A stretch of DNA of 64,000 nt, taken from assembly GCF_965662675.1 (NCBI RefSeq), contig NZ_CBFIIK010000002.1:40875-104874 (forward strand), written 5' to 3'. Positions 58,310 to 64,000 of this stretch are shown here, one piece after another (the stretch's first letter is position 1; each line of letters starts with the position of its first letter). The notes under the pieces are model-generated. The model saw only the letters and a program-made list of their open reading frames with translations. It was not told the origin of the DNA and ran no database searches. Both the position numbers and the translations under genes were made by a program. This DNA comes from Roseicyclus sp965662675 (GTDB lineage: Bacteria; Pseudomonadota; Alphaproteobacteria; Rhodobacterales; Rhodobacteraceae).

Positions 58310-59956
58310 ATGACCACCCTCCGCGATGCCGCGATGACCTCCAAGGCTTGGCCCTTCGAAGAGGCGCGGGCGGTGCTCAAACGCTATGAAAACGCGCCGC
58401 CCGAAAAGGGCTATGTGCTGTTCGAAACGGGTTATGGCCCCTCGGGGTTGCCCCATATCGGCACCTTCGGCGAAGTTCTGCGCACCACGATGATCCGTCG
58501 CGCGTTCCAGATCATCTCAGACATCCCCACGCGGCTGATCTGTTTTTCCGACGATATGGACGGGATGCGCAAGGTTCCCGGGAACGTTCCAAATCAGGAC
58601 ATGCTGCGCGAGCATCTGCAAATGCCGCTGACACGTGTGCCCGACCCGTTCGGGGAATTCGAAAGCTTCGGCCATCACAACAACGCGATGCTGCGTCGCT
58701 TTCTCGATACATTCGGGTTCGATTACGAGTTTTATTCGGCGACCGAGTATTACGCCTCGGGGGCTTTCGATGCCATCTTGCTACGCGCTTGCGAACGCTA
58801 TGACGCGCTGATGAAGGTGATGCTGGCGTCTTTGCGTGATGAACGCCAACAGACCTATTCGATCTTCCTGCCGATCCACCCGGAAACGGGGCGCGTGCTT
58901 TACGTGCCGATCAAGCATGTCGATGCGACAGCGGGCACCGTGACCTTCGACGACGAGACGGGTCGCGAATGGACGCTGCCGGTCACGGGCGGGCAGTGCA
59001 AGTTGCAGTGGAAGCCCGATTTCGGTGCGCGCTGGGCCGCGCTGGGCGTCGATTTCGAGATGTATGGCAAGGACCACTCGACCAACACGCCGATCTACGA
59101 CGCGATTTGCGAGATCTTGGGCGCTCCCGCGCCGCATCATTTCACCTATGAGCTGTTCTTGGATGAGACAGGGCAGAAGATCTCGAAATCTTCGGGCAAT
59201 GGTATCTCGATCGACGAGTGGCTGAGCTATGCCTCGACGGAATCCTTGAGCTACTTCATGTATCTCAAGCCGAAGACAGCCAAGCGGCTATATTTCGATG
59301 TGATCCCCAAGGCGGTGGATGAATACCATCAGCAATTGCGCGCCTATCCCGATCAGACCCCCGAGCAGCAATTGGCCAACCCGGTTTGGCATATACATGG
59401 CGGCGATGTGCCAGTGTCGACGATGGTCGTGCCCTTTGCGATGCTGCTGAACCTTGTCAGTGTCTCGGGCGCCGAGGACAAGGACCGGCTTTGGGCCTTT
59501 ATCCGTCGCTATGCGCCCGACGCCTCGCCCGATGGGAACCCCGATCTGGATCAGGCGGCCGGTTTCGCGATCCGCTACTATGCCGATTTCGTGAAACCCA
59601 CCCGCGTCTTCCGTGCCGCCAACGAAAAGGAAGCCGCTGCCATGGCCGAATTGTCGGCCTGTCTGGGCGATGAAGCCAAGGCGCGCGATGTTCTGGCGCG
59701 CAAGGCTGCGTTGGAGGGGGTTGCGGCGGCGGAGGTGACAATCGATTGGCACAATGACGATTTCTTGCAATCCATCGTCTTTGCCGTCGGCAAGCTGCAT
59801 GGGTTCGAGCCGCTGCGCGATTGGTTCGGCGCGCTTTACGAGGTGCTGCTTGGTGCCAGCCAAGGACCGCGTTTCGGTGGTTTCATCGCGCTTTACGGCA
59901 TCGAGGAAACCCGCGCCCTGATCGCCAAGGGATTGGCGGGCGAATTGAGCGCGTGA
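58310..59956 (+). CDS. lysS: lysyl-tRNA synthetase, class I
   Basis: This 548-residue enzyme is the class I form, found in archaea and a few bacterial groups including Rhodobacterales. GYGPSGLPHIGTFGEV carries the HIGH motif and KISKSSGNGISIDEWL the KMSKS motif. The sequence starts TTLRDAAMTSKAWPFEEAR as in related bacteria. It charges tRNA-Lys. The ribosome site is weak; the ATG at 58334 is an alternative. It diverges from the TerB gene. Confidence 0.96.
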   Translation: MTTLRDAAMTSKAWPFEEARAVLKRYENAPPEKGYVLFETGYGPSGLPHIGTFGEVLRTTMIRRAFQIISDIPTRLICFSDDMDGMRKVPGNVPNQDMLREHLQMPLTRVPDPFGEFESFGHHNNAMLRRFLDTFGFDYEFYSATEYYASGAFDAILLRACERYDALMKVMLASLRDERQQTYSIFLPIHPETGRVLYVPIKHVDATAGTVTFDDETGREWTLPVTGGQCKLQWKPDFGARWAALGVDFEMYGKDHSTNTPIYDAICEILGAPAPHHFTYELFLDETGQKISKSSGNGISIDEWLSYASTESLSYFMYLKPKTAKRLYFDVIPKAVDEYHQQLRAYPDQTPEQQLANPVWHIHGGDVPVSTMVVPFAMLLNLVSVSGAEDKDRLWAFIRRYAPDASPDGNPDLDQAAGFAIRYYADFVKPTRVFRAANEKEAAAMAELSACLGDEAKARDVLARKAALEGVAAAEVTIDWHNDDFLQSIVFAVGKLHGFEPLRDWFGALYEVLLGASQGPRFGGFIALYGIEETRALIAKGLAGELSA

Positions 59957-60014
59957 AATCGCATTACGGCGCGCTACCATCTCGGCATCTCAATTTGTGA
60001 AAGGGGTTGCCGAG

Positions 60015-60431
60015 ATGTTGCGCATGGTTCTTGCAGGTATTTTCGCAAGCTTCTTTTCCCTGATGGCCCATGCCCAAGAGGCGCTGGATCCCAACCCCGA
60101 GATCGAGGCCGTGATCGGCGGGCAATTCGACGCCTTTCTGGCCGAGGATGTGGCGACGGCTTGGCAATTCGCCAGCCCCAATATCCAGCGCATCTTTCGC
60201 GATTCGCAGAATTTCGGACGGATGGTGCAGCAGGGCTATCCCATGGTCTGGGCGCCGGCGCAGGTCGATTTCATCGATTTGCAGAGTTTCGGCGGCATCC
60301 TTGTCCAACGTGTGCAGGTCATCGATCGGGCGGGAAACGCCCACTACCTTGGCTACCAGATGATTCAGACCGAGAACGGATGGAAGATCAACGGTGTGCA
60401 GATCTTGCCACCGCCACAGGTCGCGGCCTGA
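60015..60431 (+). CDS. DUF4864 secreted protein
   Basis: This 138-residue protein has a signal peptide (MLRMVLAGIFASFFSLMAHA) and a SnoaL/NTF2-like domain: IEAVIGGQFDAFLAEDVATAWQFASPNIQRIF, MVQQGYPMVW, and a beta-sheet end with NAHYLGYQMIQTENGWKINGVQIL. This is DUF4864, a small secreted alphaproteobacterial family of unknown function. AAGGGG at 60001 is eight bases before the ATG. Confidence 0.86.
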   Translation: MLRMVLAGIFASFFSLMAHAQEALDPNPEIEAVIGGQFDAFLAEDVATAWQFASPNIQRIFRDSQNFGRMVQQGYPMVWAPAQVDFIDLQSFGGILVQRVQVIDRAGNAHYLGYQMIQTENGWKINGVQILPPPQVAA

Positions 60432-60611
60432 TCTTTACGCGCAGTTAATCATTTCGTTTTAGAACGGCCTTAACCCGGCTTGCTGTGCCGGGCAGTTTCA
60501 CTGACATCGCTTCACAACCGAGGTGGCCGTTTATGGGCGCCTCGGTTGCCCCTTTCGGTCCAAGGACATGCGCGCGCCTGACGCTAAACCAGGCGCGGAA
60601 AGGGGTAAATT

Positions 60612-62903
60612 ATGAACCAGGTGATTACCGACGGGTTGGTCTTGATGCCGCCCGCTTTCGCGAATGGGCTGTCGGTATGGTCGCGCCAAGATGGGCGGCC
60701 GGGCAGCGATACATGGGCCACCGCGCCCAATGCGGCGCTGGTGGCCGCCGATGCGGATTTCGGCAATTGCCTCGAGATCGTGAAGACCGAGGCCACGACG
60801 CGGCTGCGTTACATGGGCCAGACCCCGATCTTGCCGGGGCTTTATCTGCGGGTTTCCGCCCGGATCAAGGTGCTGTCGGGAAATTTCCCCAGCGTCCGGA
60901 TCGCGGCATGGGCGGGCAGTACGAGCAATCAAAACGTGGGCGGCGTGGTTCAAGCCGGGCCCAGCACGACGGTGTCAGCCTATGGCGCGGTGGTTACGGT
61001 CTCGGCCATCATCGGGACAGGCGCGCGGGGCGGCGTGGACATGGCTTGGGGGCCGCAAGCGGCCTTCGGGCATATGGGCCTAGATCTGACCGGGCCGAAT
61101 GGCGGTCAGGTCCGCATCGAAAGCATCACCATCGAGGATGTGACCTCGGTCTTTTTCCGCAAGATGATGGATTGGGTCGATGTGCGCGATTTCGGCGCAC
61201 GGGGCGATGGGATCACCGATGATCGCGATGCCTTTGTCGCCGCCGATGCCGCCGCCGCGGGCCGTGAGGTGATGGTGCCTGCGGGCAATTACTTCATCGG
61301 CTCAAGCCTGACGATCAATACGCCGATCCGCTTCGAGGGGCGTTTGATGATGCCCGATGGCGCGCGCCTGGCGCTGAACCGCAACTTCGACCTCAAGGGC
61401 TATGCCGAGGCGATGGGTGATGATGTTCTGGGCTTGGAAAAGGGCCTGCAGCAGCTGTTCAACCAATCCGACTATGAAAGTTTCGATCTGTGCGGGCGGC
61501 GCGTTTTGCTCGATGGGCCGCTTGATGTGCAGGCCATCGTGGGCAACCGCAACACCTATGCCAATCGCCGCGTGCTGCGAAACGGCCAGCTTGCGGCCCA
61601 GAACAACCCCGCTTGGGCCGACGAGGTGCATACGCGGTCGGGCACATGGTCGGCTTCGGATGCGCGGCGGATCACGGGCCTGTCGAATGTGGCCGATATC
61701 CCGGTCGGGGCCTTGGTCACCGCGGGCCAAGGTGTGGGCCGAGAAATCTATGTCACGAGCAAGGATGTGGCCGGCGGGCGCGTCACGCTTTCAGGGGCTT
61801 TGCGCGCGGCCCCGGTGACGCAGACCTATACCTTCCGGCGGTTCAAATACCTGCTCGATTTCTTCGGCTGGCTGAACCTGCAGCGTTTCATCGTCTCGGA
61901 TATCGAGTTCTTGTGCGCGGGCATTTGCTCGGGCCTGAACCTACCGCGCGATGGTTTGGCCTTTCAGATCAATGATTGCTATTTCACCGGACCCAAGGAC
62001 CGCGCCATCACCTCGGCGGGTGAGGGGTGTCAGGGGCTACAGATCGACCGCTGCCAATTCCTGTCGAACGAGCAAGATATCGCCGCGCCCTTGCGCACGA
62101 CGATCGCCTTTAACGCCAATGTCTCTGATATCAAGGTGCGTGACAATCGCGCGGTGCGCTTCCGCCATTTCGGCGTGATCGCTGGCACCGGCAATATCCT
62201 GTCGGGCAACCACTTCTTCCAAGGCGATGGTGTCACCGATGGGCCGCGCACCGCGGGTCTGGTCCTGACCGACAACAACATCAAGACCACTTTCGAAGGC
62301 AATTACGTCGATAATTGCTATATCGAATGGGGCAATGAGCGTGACCCCGCCCCGAATTTCACCGGTGGTTTGAGCTTTCACGGGCTGTCACTTGATGGGA
62401 ATATCTTCTTCTCGACGGGCAGCGCGCCGTGGATGAACTTCATCTTGATCAAGCCCTACGGGTCGGGCCATTTCATCAACGGGCTGACGGTCACGGACAA
62501 CCTGTTCAAGAAAACCACCGGCCCTCAGCTTTTGGCGGTCGAGGGGATCGACACGAGTTTCGCCACCCTCGATCTGGGGCGCACCGCCGACATGCTGTTT
62601 TCGGGCAATACCTATCACGGCATCGTCAAGCGCACCGAGAACCCGGTCACGGTGCGCCATGTCCAAGGGACGGCAAGCAGCGTTTGGAACGTCGATTTGA
62701 GCGATGTCTCACCCTTTGGCTCCGAGGTGCGGGGTGGGATTTCTTTCTTGGCCGAGGGGCCGCTGCGTTCGGCGTCAAACGTGATCATCTATGTCACGCC
62801 CTATGCCGAGCCGGGGCAGGGGGCGGGTGGGCGCACCTTGCGGATGCGCTGGCAACAAGATGTGCGCGGCACGGCACAGATTACCGCGCGCTTCGACGTC
62901 TGA
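60612..62903 (+). CDS. glycosyl hydrolase 28-related / tailspike-like beta-helix protein
   Basis: This 763-residue protein has no signal peptide. Residues 1-185 form a beta-rich jelly-roll-like domain, MNQVITDGLVLMPPAF onward. From 189 a pectate-lyase superfamily beta helix begins with VDVRDFGARGDGITDDRDAF and REVMVPAGNYFIG. Repeated Asn-rich turns (ITSAGEGCQGLQIDRC, VSDIKVRDNRAVRFRHFGVI, LVLTDNNIKTTFEGN) run to about 660. The lack of a signal suggests export by lysis, another system, or a phage/gene-transfer-agent spike. A GGAAAGGGG site precedes the ATG. Confidence 0.88.
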   Translation: MNQVITDGLVLMPPAFANGLSVWSRQDGRPGSDTWATAPNAALVAADADFGNCLEIVKTEATTRLRYMGQTPILPGLYLRVSARIKVLSGNFPSVRIAAWAGSTSNQNVGGVVQAGPSTTVSAYGAVVTVSAIIGTGARGGVDMAWGPQAAFGHMGLDLTGPNGGQVRIESITIEDVTSVFFRKMMDWVDVRDFGARGDGITDDRDAFVAADAAAAGREVMVPAGNYFIGSSLTINTPIRFEGRLMMPDGARLALNRNFDLKGYAEAMGDDVLGLEKGLQQLFNQSDYESFDLCGRRVLLDGPLDVQAIVGNRNTYANRRVLRNGQLAAQNNPAWADEVHTRSGTWSASDARRITGLSNVADIPVGALVTAGQGVGREIYVTSKDVAGGRVTLSGALRAAPVTQTYTFRRFKYLLDFFGWLNLQRFIVSDIEFLCAGICSGLNLPRDGLAFQINDCYFTGPKDRAITSAGEGCQGLQIDRCQFLSNEQDIAAPLRTTIAFNANVSDIKVRDNRAVRFRHFGVIAGTGNILSGNHFFQGDGVTDGPRTAGLVLTDNNIKTTFEGNYVDNCYIEWGNERDPAPNFTGGLSFHGLSLDGNIFFSTGSAPWMNFILIKPYGSGHFINGLTVTDNLFKKTTGPQLLAVEGIDTSFATLDLGRTADMLFSGNTYHGIVKRTENPVTVRHVQGTASSVWNVDLSDVSPFGSEVRGGISFLAEGPLRSASNVIIYVTPYAEPGQGAGGRTLRMRWQQDVRGTAQITARFDV

Positions 62904-62996
62904 GCTTTGTGGTATCGGATTGTCCGTCCTGTTATGGGGCGGGCTTTTCTTTTGCGTCTCATCGGGCTAGCTCCGCCCCTGCAAGGAGGTGCGGGA

Positions 62997-63479
62997 ATGA
63001 CGGTTCTGCCGGTCGAGAATGTACAAGATTACCCCCGCCCGCCAAGGTTGGAACGGGTGCACCAGCCCCTGCGCGTGATCTTTGCGGGTGTCGAGATCGC
63101 CAATGCCGATGCGGGAACGGCCTGGAGGGTGTTGGAGACCCACCACGCGCCGACCTATTATTTGCCGCCCGATGCGGTGCTGTCTGCTGTTCTTGTGGCG
63201 TCCCAGCGCGAGACATGGTGCGAATGGAAGGGGCGGGCGGCCTATGTCGATCTGGTGCTGAACGGGCGGCGGGCGCGCAATGCGGGATGGTTCTACCCCG
63301 CCCCCACCGCGCAGTTCGAGGCGATCCGCGACCACATCGCCCTTTACGCCACATCGGTCGATGCGGCCTATGTCGGCGAGATCCGTGTGCTGCCCCAGCC
63401 CGGTGATTTCTACGGCGGCTGGGTCACGCCCAATCTGATTGGCAAGATCAAGGGTGCCGTTGGCACAACGCATTGGTAA
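62997..63479 (+). CDS. DUF427 protein
   Basis: This 160-residue protein fits DUF427: RPPRLERVHQPLRVIFAGVEIANADAGTAWRVLETHHAPTYYLPP, ETWCEWKGRAAYVDLVLNG and AGWFYPAPTAQFEAIRDHIALYA. The C-terminal GDFYGGWVTPNLIGKIKG is typical of the longer alphaproteobacterial form. AAGGAGGT at 62983-62990 is an ideal ribosome site. Its role is unknown. It follows the beta-helix gene by 93 bases on the same strand and is convergent with the HugZ-like gene. Confidence 0.93.
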   Translation: MTVLPVENVQDYPRPPRLERVHQPLRVIFAGVEIANADAGTAWRVLETHHAPTYYLPPDAVLSAVLVASQRETWCEWKGRAAYVDLVLNGRRARNAGWFYPAPTAQFEAIRDHIALYATSVDAAYVGEIRVLPQPGDFYGGWVTPNLIGKIKGAVGTTHW

Positions 63480-63484
63480 GCCGC

Positions 63485-63964
63485 TCAACCCGCCAGATCG
63501 GCGGGCGACAGGCGATAGGCACGGCCAAAGCCGCCATTCAAAAGCCCCGCGACGGGGGCGAACCGGATCAGCCCGAAATCTCCGAAATCATAGTAAAGCT
63601 GCGCCTTGGGATAGAGTGACAGGTAATGCGCCTTGAGCGCCGCCTTGTCGGCGGGTTCGGCGTGCGCCTGTAGCGTCAGGCGGGGGTGTGTCAGCGGATC
63701 GCCCTTGCCCCCCGGCTCGCCGATCAGAAGCGAACAGGCCGGGTTCGCGCGCAGCGCCGCGGTATGGCTCGAGAGATCCGAGATCAGCGTTAGCGGCACC
63801 CCGTCCGGCGCCGGCACCAGCGCGATGCGCGTCACCATCGGCGCGCCCGTTGCGGGATCGATCACGCCAAGGGCGGCAAAGCGCGCCTGTGCGATCAAGC
63901 CGCGCGCCATGCTGCGGGCCTCGTCATCGGTGGGGCGGATCGGGTCGGTCTTGCGCTCGGTCAT
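63485..63964 (-). CDS. HugZ-like pyridoxamine oxidase-fold protein
   Basis: This 159-residue protein has the split-barrel flavin/heme-binding fold: DEARSMARGLIAQARFAALGVIDPATGAPMVTRIALVPAPDGVPLTLISDLSSHTAALRANPACSLLIGEPGGKGDPLTHPRLTL. This order marks the HugZ family, some of which degrade heme. The usual C-terminal His-rich extension is absent, so heme oxygenase activity is uncertain. The start is at 63964 (MTERKTDPIRPTDDEAR). Confidence 0.86.
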   Translation of the reverse strand: MTERKTDPIRPTDDEARSMARGLIAQARFAALGVIDPATGAPMVTRIALVPAPDGVPLTLISDLSSHTAALRANPACSLLIGEPGGKGDPLTHPRLTLQAHAEPADKAALKAHYLSLYPKAQLYYDFGDFGLIRFAPVAGLLNGGFGRAYRLSPADLAG

Positions 63965-64000
63965 GGGCGCAAGATAACGCCGGACCGCCCGTTTCGCCAA

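Noticed and set aside
60445..60473. TTAA pair before the tailspike-like gene as a possible CtrA site
   Set aside because: The two TTAA words are 25 bases apart, not the 7-base gap of the CtrA motif.
1..64000. Mobile elements, CRISPR arrays, rRNA or tRNA genes
   Set aside because: No transposase, integrase, spacer-repeat array or RNA gene pattern was seen anywhere; gaps are too short for most of them.

Overview
The window reads as one contiguous piece of chromosome from a high-GC alphaproteobacterium of the order Rhodobacterales (Rhodobacteraceae/Roseobacter type). Family-level markers include a Mcl1-type malyl-CoA lyase and crotonyl-CoA carboxylase/reductase (ethylmalonyl-CoA pathway), class I lysyl-tRNA synthetase, a single bifunctional Rel/Spo enzyme, phaA-phaB, ETF-ubiquinone oxidoreductase, an FtsE-FtsX-PlsC cluster, a TIGR02302/DUF4175 protein and a two-domain ALDH16. 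I saw no rRNA, tRNA, CRISPR, insertion sequence or integrase. Gene density is very high: no gene-free stretch exceeds 300 bases. The longest gaps (about 250 bases) lie upstream of brnTA/ETF-QO and upstream of cspA. Genus and species cannot be set from the sequence alone.

Layout. 1-3.1 kb: truncated rnhA, DUF3429, ispH and a NYN/LabA protein on the minus strand, then divergent folK. 3.2-7.8 kb: plus-strand core run rpoZ-rel-DUF2062-pdxJ-acpS. 7.8-10.0 kb: minus-strand operon def - degenerate def-like gene - fmt - small membrane protein. 10.1-14.0 kb: PatB/MalY C-S lyase, mcl1, accA and a CIA30 protein. 14.0-17.7 kb (minus): rlmJ, a PPOX-fold protein, plsC, ftsX, ftsE. 17.9-24.1 kb: zinc-ribbon membrane protein, DUF4175 giant, lysA, quinone oxidoreductase, DUF2834. 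24.2-31.5 kb: BrnTA toxin-antitoxin, ETF-QO, TPR protein-ispE, polyprenyl diphosphate synthase, DUF2007-methyltransferase, DUF465.

31.6-40.7 kb: a 37-residue small ORF, phaB, phaA, EAL phosphodiesterase, tag, secreted DUF4329 protein, a 58-residue membrane microprotein, trxC, cspA, ettA, nadD, EamA exporter. 40.8-50.2 kb: PBP4-type carboxypeptidase, a large secreted phytase/esterase-like protein preceded by Pho boxes, cupin, family 5 solute-binding protein, sulfotransferase, M20 deacylase and two small membrane proteins. 50.3-64 kb: ALDH16, deoC, rpe, small hypothetical, ccr, PlsB-like acyltransferase, TerB, lysS, DUF4864, a tailspike-like beta-helix protein, DUF427 and a HugZ-like protein.

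Functional themes. Carbon storage and C2 assimilation are spread over the window: phaA and phaB supply 3-hydroxybutyryl-CoA, ccr reductively carboxylates crotonyl-CoA, mcl1 acts at the end of the ethylmalonyl-CoA cycle, and ETF-QO takes electrons from acyl-CoA oxidation. N-terminal protein maturation is one translationally coupled operon, def-def-like-fmt. Envelope functions include ftsEX, plsC, a PlsB-like enzyme, dacB and lysA. Regulatory sequence of note: direct-repeat Pho boxes at 42.35 kb and 31.33 kb, TTGTAA/TTACAA half-sites before phaB, several clear hairpin terminators, and a dispersed GGATATTT-type repeat found twice, each time between convergent genes.
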